A stretch of DNA of 64,000 nt from Flavobacteriaceae bacterium CP2B (GCA_001683825.1 LXTR01000012.1:124001-188000); one strand, 5' to 3'. Shown: positions 9,159 through 18,834, counted from the stretch's first letter. Notes: a model not told the origin generated them from the letters alone. A program made the numbers and translations.

Positions 9159-10432
9159 TGTTTGATGTACTGGTCATTGGCGGAGGGGCAGCAGGATTTT
9201 ACGGGGCCATACAGGTAGCGATCGCAGACCCTTCTTTGAAGATAGGGATCCTGGAGCGGGGCCGGCAGGGCTTGTCCAAAGTCAAAATATCGGGAGGGGG
9301 CCGATGTAATGTGACCCACGCGGAGTTTGACCCGCATGCGCTCGCAGCCAATTACCCGCGGGGGGATAAGGAACTGCTGGGCCCTTTCCACCATTATGGC
9401 AGCGGCGATATCATGGGTTTTTTTGAGGAGCGGGGTGTGGCCCTGAAATCGGAAGAGGACGGGAGGATATTTCCCGTTTCCGATAGTTCCCAGACGATTA
9501 TTGATTGTTTCCTTAGGGAGATAAAAGATCGTGGGGTGCAACTCATGTACAACAGCCCTGTGACCGACCTGGAATTCGATATGGGCGAACAGCATTGGCT
9601 GATAAGCACCAAAACCACGGGTTACAGGGCCCGAAAAGTCCTGCTCGCTACGGGGAGCAACCACAAAGTATGGCATATGCTCCAGCGTTTGGGGCATACG
9701 ATCGTACCCCCGGTCCCTTCGCTCTTTACTTTTAATATAAAGGACGAACGCCTGGCTGGAATTCAGGGCATCAGTACCGGGGTCCGTATAGGGGTTTTAG
9801 AAAAGCATCCCCCGGGTAAAGGGGCCTCCCTTATTCTGAAGAACACCAGGGTACGTGCGGCACAGTTGGAATCTGAGGGGCCTATGCTCATAACACATTG
9901 GGGGATCAGCGGGCCTGCGGTACTCAAACTTTCGGCCTGGGGCGCCCGTTTGCTGTACGATTGCCATTACCGTTTTCAGGTTCGTGTCAATTGGATCCCG
10001 GAATACCACGAGGGGGCTGTATTTTCCGTACTGACGGATGTGCGGGAGGTAGAGGCTAAAAAAACGGTCCTTCGCACCCATGCCTTTGACCTGCCAAGGC
10101 GCCTTTGGACGAAACTCGTACTGGCCTCCGGCATTTCTCGCGCCCATAAATGGGCAGACCTCACCAAAACCCAAATGGAGGCCCTGGTGCAGCAGCTGAC
10201 GGCTTCCGAATTCCAGGTAGACGGCAAGAGTACTTTTAAGGAAGAGTTTGTGACGGCGGGGGGCGTTGACCTTAGGGAAATCGATTTCAGGACCTTTCAG
10301 AGCAAGCGGCTTCCCAACCTGTTTTTCGCGGGCGAGGTCATCAACGCAGATGCGATCACAGGCGGTTTTAATTTCCAGAATGCCTGGACCGGAGCCTATA
10401 TTGCCGCCAGGGCGATCACTTCGTCACAATAA
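9158..10432 (+). CDS. HI0933/YhiN-family FAD-dependent oxidoreductase
   Basis: 424 residues. The Rossmann FAD motif is at the N-terminus (VIGGGAAGFYGAI), followed by the family signature KISGGGRCNVTH and, near the C-terminus, GEVINADAITGGFNFQNAW, which closes the FAD site. It is a flavoprotein of the BaiN/HI0933 group; the physiological substrate of most members is unknown. It overlaps the GDPD stop by one base and ends 18 bp before the convergent glpF gene. Confidence 0.9.
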   Translation: MFDVLVIGGGAAGFYGAIQVAIADPSLKIGILERGRQGLSKVKISGGGRCNVTHAEFDPHALAANYPRGDKELLGPFHHYGSGDIMGFFEERGVALKSEEDGRIFPVSDSSQTIIDCFLREIKDRGVQLMYNSPVTDLEFDMGEQHWLISTKTTGYRARKVLLATGSNHKVWHMLQRLGHTIVPPVPSLFTFNIKDERLAGIQGISTGVRIGVLEKHPPGKGASLILKNTRVRAAQLESEGPMLITHWGISGPAVLKLSAWGARLLYDCHYRFQVRVNWIPEYHEGAVFSVLTDVREVEAKKTVLRTHAFDLPRRLWTKLVLASGISRAHKWADLTKTQMEALVQQLTASEFQVDGKSTFKEEFVTAGGVDLREIDFRTFQSKRLPNLFFAGEVINADAITGGFNFQNAWTGAYIAARAITSSQ

Positions 10433-10450
10433 TCAGCCGCCAAAAGGGCC

Positions 10451-11179
10451 TCAAGAAAGTGCCAAAAACAAAAAGGCTGCTACCAGGCCTCCGGCAATGG
10501 GCCCTACCACGGGTACCCAGGCATAGCCCCAATCGCTGTCGCGTTTATCGCTAATAGGCATGATGGCATGCATCATCCTTGGGCCAAGGTCCCTGGCAGG
10601 GTTAATGGCATAGCCTGTTGTACCCCCAAGGCTCAGGCCAATGCCCCAGACGGTAAAGGCTACCGGAAGGGCCCCCAGGGAGCCCAGGCCAATGACCGTA
10701 TTGCTTTCGCTGATGGTGGCATCTGTGAAATACAGGACCGCGAACAACAATACAAAGGTCCCCACTGTTTCTCCCAACAGGTTAGTCCCATAATGGGGGA
10801 TAGCCGGCGCAGTGCAGAATACGGCGAGCTTCAGGTCCCGGTCCTCGGTGATATCAAAGTGTTTTTTATACATTAACCAGATAATTCCGGCGCCTAACAT
10901 GGCACCCAGAAACTGTGCCAGGATATACATGGGAACCTCTGCCCATGGAAACTTTCCCGCGGCGGCCAGGCTGATACTCACGGCCGGGTTGATGTGGGCC
11001 CCGCTGAAAGGAGCTGCGACGACCACCCCGATATAGACCGCAAAGGCCCATCCCGTGGTGATGACGATCCAACCGGAACCGTGTCCTTTGGTGCCCTGGA
11101 GGATTACGTTGGCAACTACCCCGCATCCCAGGGTCATCAGCAACATGGTTCCCAATATTTCTGCAATAAATGGTGTCAT
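10451..11179 (-). CDS. glpF: Glycerol uptake facilitator (MIP family)
   Basis: 242 residues with six membrane segments and the two half-helix NPA motifs: HINPAVS (N64-A66) and YAINPARDLGPR (N194-A196). Asp after NPAR (D198) is the signature that separates glyceroporins from water-only aquaporins. It follows glpK after 15 bp on the minus strand, so imported glycerol would be trapped at once by phosphorylation. Confidence 0.93.
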   Translation of the reverse strand: MTPFIAEILGTMLLMTLGCGVVANVILQGTKGHGSGWIVITTGWAFAVYIGVVVAAPFSGAHINPAVSISLAAAGKFPWAEVPMYILAQFLGAMLGAGIIWLMYKKHFDITEDRDLKLAVFCTAPAIPHYGTNLLGETVGTFVLLFAVLYFTDATISESNTVIGLGSLGALPVAFTVWGIGLSLGGTTGYAINPARDLGPRMMHAIMPISDKRDSDWGYAWVPVVGPIAGGLVAAFLFLALS

Positions 11180-11194
11180 TGTATATAATTATGG

Positions 11195-12691
11195 TTAGGA
11201 TTCCTTGCTCCAGTATTCCAGGGCCCCTATCGCCCTGTACCAACCTTTTATGCCCGCTTCAATAACGGCGCGGTCTTCGGCAGGCTCAAATCGCCGGTCG
11301 GTTTGCCAGATTTTCTGTATCTCATCCAGGTTGTCCCAGAAGCCCACGGCCAGACCGGCCATAAAGGCAGCGCCCATCACGGTGGTTTCCACCACCTTGG
11401 GCCGTACGGTTTCGGTATTCAATACATCCGCCTGGAATTGCATCAGCATATTGTTCACCGAGGCCCCGCCGTCTACCCGCAATTCCTTGATGGAGATCCC
11501 CGAATCAGCCTCCATGGCCTTGAGGATGTCCATGGTTTGGTAGGCAATGGAATCTATCGCTGCACGGGCGATATGGGCATCGGTGCTGCCCCGTGTAAGC
11601 CCAAACATGCACCCCTGGGCGTGCTGGTTCCAGTGGGGCGCCCCCAGGCCGGCGAAAGCGGGGACAAAATATACCCCTTCGGAATGGGGGACCGAACCGG
11701 CAAGTTTTTCGACGTCCCCGGAGTTTTTGATGACCTTCAGGCTGTCGCGCAGCCATTGTACCACTGCCCCGGCAATGAAGATACTGCCTTCCAGGACGTA
11801 TTGGGTTTTTCCATTCAACTGCCATGCCACCGAGGTAAGCAGGTTGTTTTTGGAGACAATGGGCTTATCCCCGATGTTCATGAGCATAAAACAGCCGGTT
11901 CCATAGGTGTTTTTGACCATTCCGGGTTGGGTGCACATTTGTCCGAACAAGGCCGCCTGCTGATCGCCCACAATACCTGCGATGGGGATTTTCTCGGAAA
12001 AGAAATTAGGACTGGTGTAACCGTAGATCTCACTGGAGGGTTTTACCCGGGGCAACATGCTCCTGGGTATGGTAAAGAGTTCCAGCAGTTCCTCGTCCCA
12101 TTCCATGCTGTTGATATTAAAGAGGAGCGTCCTGCAGGCATTGGTTACATCGGTAATGTGAAGTTTTCCCTTGGTCATTTTCCAAATCAGCCAGCTATCT
12201 ATGGTCCCCAGGATCAAATCCCCGGCTTCGGCCCGTTCCCTTGCACCCGCTACATGGTCCAAAATCCATTTTACCTTGGTTCCCGAGAAATATGAATCTA
12301 TGACCAGGCCTGTTTTTTTCCTCAGGAGGGGGCCCTTGCCTTCTTTCTTGAGTTTTTCGCAATAGGCAGCGGTCCTCTTATCCTGCCAGACGATTGCGTT
12401 ATACACGGGTTTCCCGCTATTTTTATCCCATACCACCACGGTTTCCCGTTGGTTGGTGATGCCAATGCCTGCGATTTCGTCGCCACCCAACCCGGATTTG
12501 GTGACTGCCTCCGCGGCCATGCCTGCCTGGGTAGACCAGATTTCGTTGGCATCGTGTTCCACCCATCCCGGTTTTGGAAAATACTGTTGAAATTCCTTTT
12601 GGGCCGAGGAGATGATGGTGCCCTTTTTGTCAAAGACTACGGCGCGGCAACTGGTAGTGCCCTGGTCCAGGGCGAGTATATATTGTTCCAT
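11195..12691 (-). CDS. glpK: Glycerol kinase
   Basis: 498 residues from the ATG at 12691. A longer frame back to 12775 adds 28 residues with no family match, so the internal start is chosen because it gives [22 protein letters not shown]-kinase motifs are present: DQGTTS phosphate loop, GWVEHD, the substrate segment ITNQRET, and the C-terminal FGGY signature ([24 protein letters not shown]). It makes sn-glycerol 3-phosphate from glycerol and ATP. It is the first gene of a glpK-glpF pair; no glpD is adjacent, so the dehydrogenase must be elsewhere. The 206 bp upstream (12692-12897) hold no gene I can see. Confidence 0.95.
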   Translation of the reverse strand: MEQYILALDQGTTSCRAVVFDKKGTIISSAQKEFQQYFPKPGWVEHDANEIWSTQAGMAAEAVTKSGLGGDEIAGIGITNQRETVVVWDKNSGKPVYNAIVWQDKRTAAYCEKLKKEGKGPLLRKKTGLVIDSYFSGTKVKWILDHVAGARERAEAGDLILGTIDSWLIWKMTKGKLHITDVTNACRTLLFNINSMEWDEELLELFTIPRSMLPRVKPSSEIYGYTSPNFFSEKIPIAGIVGDQQAALFGQMCTQPGMVKNTYGTGCFMLMNIGDKPIVSKNNLLTSVAWQLNGKTQYVLEGSIFIAGAVVQWLRDSLKVIKNSGDVEKLAGSVPHSEGVYFVPAFAGLGAPHWNQHAQGCMFGLTRGSTDAHIARAAIDSIAYQTMDILKAMEADSGISIKELRVDGGASVNNMLMQFQADVLNTETVRPKVVETTVMGAAFMAGLAVGFWDNLDEIQKIWQTDRRFEPAEDRAVIEAGIKGWYRAIGALEYWSKES

Positions 12692-12897
12692 GAAGGGGGT
12701 GTTTAGGGATACATAAAATCGGGTCAGCAATGGGTTAAATGTATAAGTTTTAATTAAGACTTCATAATGTCCCAATACCCATCGGCCGGGAAGAAGGAAA
12801 AATCGTCAATCCTGCAAGAGCTTACTGCAGGTCCATAAAGGGGCAGCCTCCACGACAATGCCGAATCCTGCCGCCGGGCACCACAAAAGTACCGGTT

Positions 12898-13371
12898 TCA
12901 GTTAAGTGCCCAGATCCGGAAATTTAAAAGGGTCGCAAAACACACCCAAACCAAATAGGGGACCATCAGGTAAGCGGCGGTGGCACTTACGACCCTAAAC
13001 CACTTAATGGTAAGTACAATGGCAATCAATAAAGCCAGGATGACCAGCAGGGCGGCAAACGGCTGCCTGAAACCAAAAAAGACAATACTCCAGAGGCCGT
13101 TCAGCAGCAATTGGAAGCCGAAATGATAAAGGGCCGTTTTTACCCAGATATGGTAGAACCCCTTTGCCCAAACCATGCCTGCAGCGATACCCATCAGGAT
13201 GTAGAGCAGGGTCCAGACCGGGGCAAAGATCCAATTGGGCGGGTTGAAAACGGGTTTGTTCAGGCCCACGTACCAGCTGCCTACCGAGCTTTGTGTGGCA
13301 AAACTGGAAAGAAACCCTATCAGCAGGCAAATCCCCACAGCGATGATGATATAGTAGAATTTTTTTTTCAA
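12898..13371 (-). CDS. TspO/MBR-family tryptophan-rich sensory protein
   Basis: 157 residues, five predicted membrane segments. It has the TspO signature WYVGLNKPVFNPPNWIFAPVW and the conserved WSIVFF and ALL segments. Family members bind porphyrins and take part in tetrapyrrole or stress responses; in photosensing and carotenoid-making bacteria they affect pigment gene expression. It is monocistronic and divergent from the mevalonate genes (95 bp apart). A light or porphyrin role would sit well with the BLUF protein at 18.4 kb, which is only inference. Confidence 0.92.
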   Translation of the reverse strand: MKKKFYYIIIAVGICLLIGFLSSFATQSSVGSWYVGLNKPVFNPPNWIFAPVWTLLYILMGIAAGMVWAKGFYHIWVKTALYHFGFQLLLNGLWSIVFFGFRQPFAALLVILALLIAIVLTIKWFRVVSATAAYLMVPYLVWVCFATLLNFRIWALN

Positions 13372-13441
13372 GAGACAGGAGCTATACTTTCTAAAGTAGT
13401 AAATAATTTTTATTCGGCCCGTGCAAAATTCCCCGATGGCC

Positions 13442-13449
13442 TATCTTTG
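13442..13449 (+). promoter_or_regulatory. -7 promoter box of the mevalonate operon
   Basis: TATCTTTG is a perfect match to TAnnTTTG, 17 bp upstream of the mvaD start, implying a leader of only about 12 nt. The -33 region is T-rich (ATTTTTATT near 13408-13416) rather than a clear TTTG. Confidence 0.55.
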
Positions 13450-13466
13450 TTGAAACCCAGTGAACG

Positions 13467-14549
13467 ATGACGGAAACCGATTTTATAGCCCCTCCCGACC
13501 TACTGGGAAGGGAAAATGGAAGTACCACCTGGAAGGCCCCCAGTAACATCGCCCTGATCAAATACTGGGGCAAGCGCGAAGGGCAGTTCCCTGCCAACCC
13601 CTCCCTGAGCTTTACCCTTGAGGCGTCTGCCACCACCACGACCCTTTCTTACCAAAAGCGGGTACGCCCCGGGGATGACTTTTCATTTAAGGTGCTTTTG
13701 GACCATGCTCCTGAACCATCATTTGAGCCTAAAATAGCTGCCTTCTTCAAAAGGGCCCTTCCCTACCTGCCTTTCCTCAAGGAGTACCACTTTACCATAG
13801 CAACCGGGAATACGTTTCCCCATAGCAGCGGGATTGCCAGCTCGGCCAGTGGGATGGCCGCCCTTGCCCTCTGCCTTACCGATCTTGAACGGTTGTGGAC
13901 CCCGGGAAGGGATGAAGCCTATTACCGCCACAAAGCTTCTTTCCTGGCACGCCTAGGGTCGGGGAGTGCGAGCAGAAGTATACAGGGCCCGCTCATGCAA
14001 TGGGGCAGGCACACGCCTATTGCTGCCAGTTCAGATTTATATGCGATACCCTATCCCTTTCCCGTGCATGAGGTATTCAATGGCTACCTGGACACCATTC
14101 TGCTCGTAGATAAAGGACAGAAACAAGTGAGCAGTACGCTGGGGCATGGGCTAATGAAGGGGCATGTGTATGCCGAATCGCGATTCCGGCAGGCCGGCAT
14201 CAACCTGGATGCCCTGAAATCCATATTTGCCTCCGGTGACCTCGAAGCCTTTGGGCAGGTTGTGGAAGAGGAGGCCCTTAGCCTGCATGCCATGATGATG
14301 ACCAGCCGGCCTTCTTTTATTCTGATGAAACCCAACACCCTGGAAATCATACGACATATTTGGGAATTCCGTACGGCGACTAACGTCCCCCTTTGTTTTA
14401 CCCTGGATGCCGGCGCCAATGTCCATCTGCTTTATCCACAAGGGTTTAAGTCAGAAGTGGAATCATTTATTAAGAAAATTTTGGTTGAATTTTGTGAAAA
14501 CAGGCAGTATATTTGCGACCAAATTGGAATTGGTGCCAAAAAAATGTAA
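13467..14549 (+). CDS. mvaD: Diphosphomevalonate decarboxylase
   Basis: 360 residues, slightly longer than the usual 320-340. It is a GHMP-superfamily enzyme with the substrate motif NIALIKYWGKR, PSLSFTLEASATTT, and the phosphate loop HSSGIASSASGMAALAL. It converts mevalonate 5-diphosphate to isopentenyl diphosphate with ATP. First gene of a plus-strand run with mevalonate kinase and a UbiA prenyltransferase, the arrangement commonly seen in Flavobacteriaceae, which use mevalonate rather than MEP. Confidence 0.95.
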   Translation: MTETDFIAPPDLLGRENGSTTWKAPSNIALIKYWGKREGQFPANPSLSFTLEASATTTTLSYQKRVRPGDDFSFKVLLDHAPEPSFEPKIAAFFKRALPYLPFLKEYHFTIATGNTFPHSSGIASSASGMAALALCLTDLERLWTPGRDEAYYRHKASFLARLGSGSASRSIQGPLMQWGRHTPIAASSDLYAIPYPFPVHEVFNGYLDTILLVDKGQKQVSSTLGHGLMKGHVYAESRFRQAGINLDALKSIFASGDLEAFGQVVEEEALSLHAMMMTSRPSFILMKPNTLEIIRHIWEFRTATNVPLCFTLDAGANVHLLYPQGFKSEVESFIKKILVEFCENRQYICDQIGIGAKKM

Positions 14550-14615
14550 CTTCACTATTGCGTATATGCCCCAAAGCGTCAATGCCCGGCAAGGTGTATT
14601 CCTATTGCAGCAATC

Positions 14616-15554
14616 ATGAAAGGACCCTTATTTTATTCTAAAATCCTGCTCTTTGGCGAATACGGAATCATCAAAGACTCAAAAGGACTCTCTATTCCCT
14701 ATAACTTCTTCAAAGGAGCCCTTAAAACCCAAAAACCGATGTCTGAAGCGGCGAAAAAGTCGAATCAGGGGTTGCAGGAGTTCTCCATCTATCTCGAAAA
14801 ATTGCAGGAGGAGGATCCGCAACTGGTGACTTTCGACCTGGAAACCCTCAAGGCCGATATCGATGCGGGAATGTATTTTGACAGTTCCATCCCACAGGGG
14901 TACGGGATAGGAAGCAGCGGTGCCCTGGTGGCAGCCGTGTACCACAATTACGCCAATGATAGGATTACGGTACTGGAAAACCTTACCCGTGAAAAACTAC
15001 TCAGATTAAAAGCCATTTTTGGCAGGATGGAATCCTTTTTTCACGGAAAGTCCTCCGGATTGGACCCGCTGAACAGCTACCTCAGCCTCCCCATCCTGAT
15101 TAACTCCCGGAACAATATTGAATCGACCAGCATCCCGTCCCAAAACCTCGACGGCAAAGGCGCCGTTTTTTTGCTCGACAGCGGGATGAGTGGGGAGACG
15201 GCACCCATGGTGCATATCTTTATGGAAAAAATGAAGCAAGAGGGGTTCCGAAAAGTCCTGAAAGACCAGTTCATCAAGCATACCGATGCCTGTGTGGAAG
15301 ACTTTATCAGCGGGAACATAAGTTCGCTGTTCGGCAACCTTAAGCAACTTTCGCACGTGGTGCTGAATCACTTCAAACCTATGATCCCCAAGGAATTTCA
15401 CAAGCTGTGGAAGGAGGGCATCGAGTCCAACGCCTATTACCTAAAACTCTGCGGTTCCGGAGGCGGCGGCTATATCCTTGGATTCACCGAGGATATCGAC
15501 AAAGCCCGGAAGGCCCTTAAGGGCTATCGTTTAGAAGTGGTCTACAACTTCTAA
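14616..15554 (+). CDS. GHMP kinase, mevalonate kinase
   Basis: 312 residues. N-terminal KILLFGEYGII is the GHMP first motif; PQGYGIGSSGALVAAVY is the ATP loop; GLDPLNSY carries the conserved Asp; KLCGSGGGGYILGF is motif 3. It phosphorylates mevalonate. Phosphomevalonate kinase would be a related alternative, but the gene order (mvaD, this gene, ubiA) is typical for the mevalonate kinase in this group. 66 bp separate it from mvaD and 10 bp from the next gene. Confidence 0.88.
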   Translation: MKGPLFYSKILLFGEYGIIKDSKGLSIPYNFFKGALKTQKPMSEAAKKSNQGLQEFSIYLEKLQEEDPQLVTFDLETLKADIDAGMYFDSSIPQGYGIGSSGALVAAVYHNYANDRITVLENLTREKLLRLKAIFGRMESFFHGKSSGLDPLNSYLSLPILINSRNNIESTSIPSQNLDGKGAVFLLDSGMSGETAPMVHIFMEKMKQEGFRKVLKDQFIKHTDACVEDFISGNISSLFGNLKQLSHVVLNHFKPMIPKEFHKLWKEGIESNAYYLKLCGSGGGGYILGFTEDIDKARKALKGYRLEVVYNF

Positions 15555-15564
15555 CCAAAGCTGC

Positions 15565-16470
15565 ATGCTTAGCAGAAAAAAGAAACTCCTGTTATTAAAA
15601 TTCCTGAGTCTTTTTTCTATTGTACGGGGCTACAACATCCTGATGATTGTCCTGGCCCAATACCTGGCCTCCATCTATATCCTGGCGCACGACCTGCCTT
15701 TGCGCAAAGTGGTCCTGGACCTTGACCTGTTTGTCCTGGTAGCGGCCTCAGCCCTGGCGATTGCAGGGGGCTATATCATCAACAGCTTTTACGATTCGGA
15801 AAAGGACCTGATAAACAAGCCGAGAAAAAGCATGCTCGACCGCCTGGTTGGCCAGCGTACCAAATTGAGTGCCTACTTCACACTGAACTTTCTTTCGGTG
15901 ATCCTGGCGAGCTACGTATCGTTCAGGGCCGTCCTCTTTTTTTCGGCCTACATCTTTGGTATCTGGCTGTATTCGCACAAATTAAAACGCATCCCGTTCC
16001 TGGGAAACCTGGTGTCGGCTACCCTGGCCATCACCCCCTTCTTCGTGGTATTTGTGCATTATAAAAATTTTGAAACGGTGATCTTCGTGCATGCCATTTT
16101 CCTGTTCCTGCTGATCCTGGCCAGGGAGATGATCAAGGATATGGAAAGCATGCCGGGAGACATCGCCCAAAACTACAAAACCGTTCCCATCTTGCACGGT
16201 ACCCGGTTCTCAAAACGCTGTATCACCGCGCTGGTGGTGCTCACCCTCATCCCCGCCAACCTCCTCATTTTCTTCTTTGAGGTAGGCTATATGTATATTT
16301 ATTTTATGGCGGCTATCGGGTTCCTGATCTTCTTTCTGGTCCTCCTCTGGCAATCGCATAGCAAAAAGCACTACGTTTGGTTGCACAACATCCTGAAATT
16401 TATCATAATCATCGGGGTCTTCAGTATTTTGCTGATTGATGTGGATCTCGTATTAAACCGGATTCGGTGA
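15565..16470 (+). CDS. UbiA-family prenyltransferase (geranylgeranylglycerol-phosphate synthase-like)
   Basis: 301 residues with about eight or nine membrane helices. The two Asp-rich prenyl-diphosphate motifs are NSFYDSEKDLINKPRK near residues 73-88 and EMIKDMESMPGD near 190-201. UbiA enzymes join isoprenoid diphosphates to acceptors; this subgroup is usually annotated as geranylgeranylglycerol-phosphate geranylgeranyltransferase in Bacteroidota, but its real acceptor is not certain. Its place after mvaD and the mevalonate kinase links it to use of isoprenoid products. Confidence 0.88.
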   Translation: MLSRKKKLLLLKFLSLFSIVRGYNILMIVLAQYLASIYILAHDLPLRKVVLDLDLFVLVAASALAIAGGYIINSFYDSEKDLINKPRKSMLDRLVGQRTKLSAYFTLNFLSVILASYVSFRAVLFFSAYIFGIWLYSHKLKRIPFLGNLVSATLAITPFFVVFVHYKNFETVIFVHAIFLFLLILAREMIKDMESMPGDIAQNYKTVPILHGTRFSKRCITALVVLTLIPANLLIFFFEVGYMYIYFMAAIGFLIFFLVLLWQSHSKKHYVWLHNILKFIIIIGVFSILLIDVDLVLNRIR

Positions 16471-17429
16471 TGGAACATGAATTGAAAGTAGCCCTGGCGC
16501 AACTGGCGCCTGTATGGTTGGATAAAAGTGCCACCCTCGCAAAAATGAACAGTGCCGTTGACGAGGCAGGGAGTAACGGGGCCGATCTCCTGGTATTCGG
16601 GGAGGCGTTTTTGCCGGGGTACCCCTATTGGCTGGCCTACACCCAGGGCGCGGCCTGGGAATTGGCGCATAACAAGGAACTTTACGCCCATTACCTGAAG
16701 AATGCGGTACAACCTGAAGCGGGCGACCTCGACAAGCTGTGCTCCCTGGCACAAAAGTACCATATGGCCATTTACCTGGGGATGGTGGAGCGTGCCCGGG
16801 ACCGTGGCGGACACAGCCTCTATTGTTCGCTGGCCTACATTGACAACGGGGGCGCGATCCGATCAGTACACCGTAAGTTACAACCGACGTACGACGAACG
16901 CCTGTGCTGGGCGCAAGGGGACGGAAATGGATTGCGGACCCACCTGCTCAGAAATTTCACGCTGGGCGGATTGAACTGCTGGGAAAACTGGATGCCCCTG
17001 GCGAGGGCGGCGTTATACGCCCAGGGCGAAAACCTGCATGTGGCCGTCTGGCCCGGAAATGTGTATAACACGAAAGATATTACCCGTTTTATCGCCCGTG
17101 AATCCAGGAGTTATGTGCTCTCTGTATCCTCCCTCATGCGCACGGCAGACTTCCCAAAGGACACGCCCCACCTCCATCGTATTCTCGAGAATGCCCCGGA
17201 AACCCTGGGCAATGGGGGTTCCTGTATAGCAGGTCCGGACGGGGAATGGGTCCTGGAGCCTGTACTGGAAAAAGAGGGCCTCCTCTACAGTACCCTTGAT
17301 TTTAATAAGGTACTGGAAGAACGGCAGAATTTTGATCCGGCAGGGCACTATTCCCGTCCCGATGTAACCCGCCTGGAAGTAAACAGGCTGCGGCAGACTA
17401 CGGTCAGCTTCAGGGATGGGGAACCATAG
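16470..17429 (+). CDS. Nitrilase (carbon-nitrogen hydrolase superfamily)
   Basis: 319 residues from the ATG at 16470, which overlaps the ubiA stop by one base (TGATG); an in-frame GTG one codon upstream is possible. The catalytic triad is visible: E45 in VFGEAFLPGYP, K136 in HRKLQPTYDERLCW and C170 in GGLNCWENW. The HRKLxPTYDER and CWENWMPLAR motifs are those of true aliphatic/aromatic nitrilases rather than amidases. It would convert R-CN to R-COOH and ammonia in the cytoplasm. It lies inside a mevalonate/rluB neighbourhood that usually lacks it, so it looks like an insertion. Confidence 0.88.
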   Translation: MEHELKVALAQLAPVWLDKSATLAKMNSAVDEAGSNGADLLVFGEAFLPGYPYWLAYTQGAAWELAHNKELYAHYLKNAVQPEAGDLDKLCSLAQKYHMAIYLGMVERARDRGGHSLYCSLAYIDNGGAIRSVHRKLQPTYDERLCWAQGDGNGLRTHLLRNFTLGGLNCWENWMPLARAALYAQGENLHVAVWPGNVYNTKDITRFIARESRSYVLSVSSLMRTADFPKDTPHLHRILENAPETLGNGGSCIAGPDGEWVLEPVLEKEGLLYSTLDFNKVLEERQNFDPAGHYSRPDVTRLEVNRLRQTTVSFRDGEP

Positions 17430-17504
17430 CACCACGTTCCGGGCAATTTGCGCGTTTTTAGCGGGCAATTGGCCCAGGATCCGTGCGGATTGGAATCCCT
17501 TTCC

Positions 17505-17512
17505 TACCTTTG
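17505..17512 (+). promoter_or_regulatory. -7 promoter box for the pseudouridine synthase gene
   Basis: TACCTTTG matches TAnnTTTG exactly and ends 16 bp before the chosen ATG (10 bp before the alternative). A TTG 12 bp upstream is closer than usual for a -33 element. The leader would be very short. Confidence 0.45.
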
Positions 17513-17528
17513 TCGGAAATCCATGATT

Positions 17529-18371
17529 ATGAGCAGAGGGGAGCATCAGAATGACAAGCGGGCATCCGGAAGGCAGGGAGGCAGGTTTCGCAAAAAGAGT
17601 TACGCGCGGGGGAACGCCCCCATCAAGAAGAGCCTGGCCCCGGGTAAAAGCGCAGACCCCGACCTCATCCGCCTGAATAAGTACGTCGCCAATGCCGGGG
17701 TTTGTTCCCGTAGGGAGGCCGACACCTATATCGCTGCCGGGAATGTCACGGTAAATGGCGAGACTGTTACCGAAATGGGATTTAAGGTGAAACGTGGCGA
17801 TACCGTACGTTTTGACGGGAGGATCCTGAACCCCGAGAAAAAGGAATACATTTTATTGAACAAACCAAAAAACTTCATCACCACCACCAGCGATGAAAAG
17901 GGCCGGCGTACGGTTATGGAGCTGATCTCCAATGCCTCCAAATCGCGCCTGGTACCAGTCGGGCGGTTAGACAGGAATACCACCGGGCTTTTGCTGTTCA
18001 CCAATGACGGGGACCTCGCCAAGAAACTGACACACCCCAAATACCGGGTAAGGAAGATCTATCATGTGGTACTGGACAAGAACCTGAAAGCCGCCGATAT
18101 GAAGAAAATACGGGAAGGGCTGGAGCTGGAAGATGGCCCTGTTGCGGTAGATGAGATCAGCTATATAGAAAACAGCCCAAAAAAGGAGGTGGGGATAGAG
18201 ATCCATAGCGGCCGGAACCGGATTGTACGACGCATCTTTGAGCATTTGGGATACGACGTGAACAAACTGGACCGGGTCGTTTTTGCCGGCCTTACCAAAA
18301 AAGACCTTCCCAGGGGGCATTGGCGGCCGTTAACCCAGCAGGAAATAATCAACCTCGGTAATATATCCTAG
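17529..18371 (+). CDS. rluB: rRNA large-subunit pseudouridine synthase (RluB/RsuA family)
   Basis: 280 residues from ATG 17529 (17523 is an alternative two codons earlier; the frame extends to 17448 without support). A basic N-terminal tail precedes an S4 RNA-binding domain (IRLNKYVANAGVCSRREAD). The catalytic domain has the RsuA motif GRLDRNTTGLLLFTNDGDLA, whose Asp is the nucleophile, and RNRIVRRIFEHLGY. It isomerises a uridine in 23S rRNA (or 16S). It has its own -7 box, so it may be transcribed apart from the nitrilase. It converges with the BLUF gene with 15 bp between. Confidence 0.92.
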   Translation: MSRGEHQNDKRASGRQGGRFRKKSYARGNAPIKKSLAPGKSADPDLIRLNKYVANAGVCSRREADTYIAAGNVTVNGETVTEMGFKVKRGDTVRFDGRILNPEKKEYILLNKPKNFITTTSDEKGRRTVMELISNASKSRLVPVGRLDRNTTGLLLFTNDGDLAKKLTHPKYRVRKIYHVVLDKNLKAADMKKIREGLELEDGPVAVDEISYIENSPKKEVGIEIHSGRNRIVRRIFEHLGYDVNKLDRVVFAGLTKKDLPRGHWRPLTQQEIINLGNIS

Positions 18372-18386
18372 GAAAGCGGTCGGAGG

Positions 18387-18812
18387 TTACCCAAGGCGGA
18401 GCATTTGGCCTACTTGTTTCCAGAATTGCCTTGAAGCAGGGGTGTCGGCCGGTTTGTTGAAAGGTTCTTCCAGATCGTTATGTATCCGTAATTTCAGATA
18501 GCTGATCAGGGCATTCTCTCCAAAAAGGGTTTCATAGGCCATTTCCCAGTCCGGGAACTCCCGGGTGGCCACCTGCCCGTGGGTTAGCAGGGTGATATTT
18601 GAATGGCGCCTGTCTTTGAGGATTTGATCGAAAAGGGAAAGTACCTTTAGCTGGTTGCCCTCCAGGTACTGCAGGAAAGCCCCTTTATAAAAGATCAGGC
18701 AACCTGTGATTCCCTGCTGTCGATTGAAAACCCTGGCTTTTTCGAGCAGGGCGTCAATTTCCGCTGGCCTTAGATCCGGGGAAGCCGTGGACTGATACAC
18801 CAAACAGTACAT
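18387..18812 (-). CDS. Stand-alone BLUF blue-light photoreceptor
   Basis: 141 residues, a single BLUF domain with a short C-terminal cap and no fused output domain. All residues of the flavin switch are seen: Tyr6 (CLVYQS), Asn30 (FNRQQGITG), Gln48 (FLQYLEG) and Trp89 (FPDWEMAY). Such proteins bind FAD and signal blue light through a rearranged Tyr-Gln-flavin hydrogen bond, usually to a partner protein. No partner is next door: it lies between the convergent rluB and the end of argH. Monocistronic on the minus strand. Confidence 0.92.
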   Translation of the reverse strand: MYCLVYQSTASPDLRPAEIDALLEKARVFNRQQGITGCLIFYKGAFLQYLEGNQLKVLSLFDQILKDRRHSNITLLTHGQVATREFPDWEMAYETLFGENALISYLKLRIHNDLEEPFNKPADTPASRQFWKQVGQMLRLG

Positions 18813-18834
18813 AGGATACGGTTTTTCAGGGTTT

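Noticed and set aside
11303-12295. 330-codon plus-strand frame inside glpK
   Set aside because: Antisense to a complete glycerol kinase; low-complexity shadow with no family motif.
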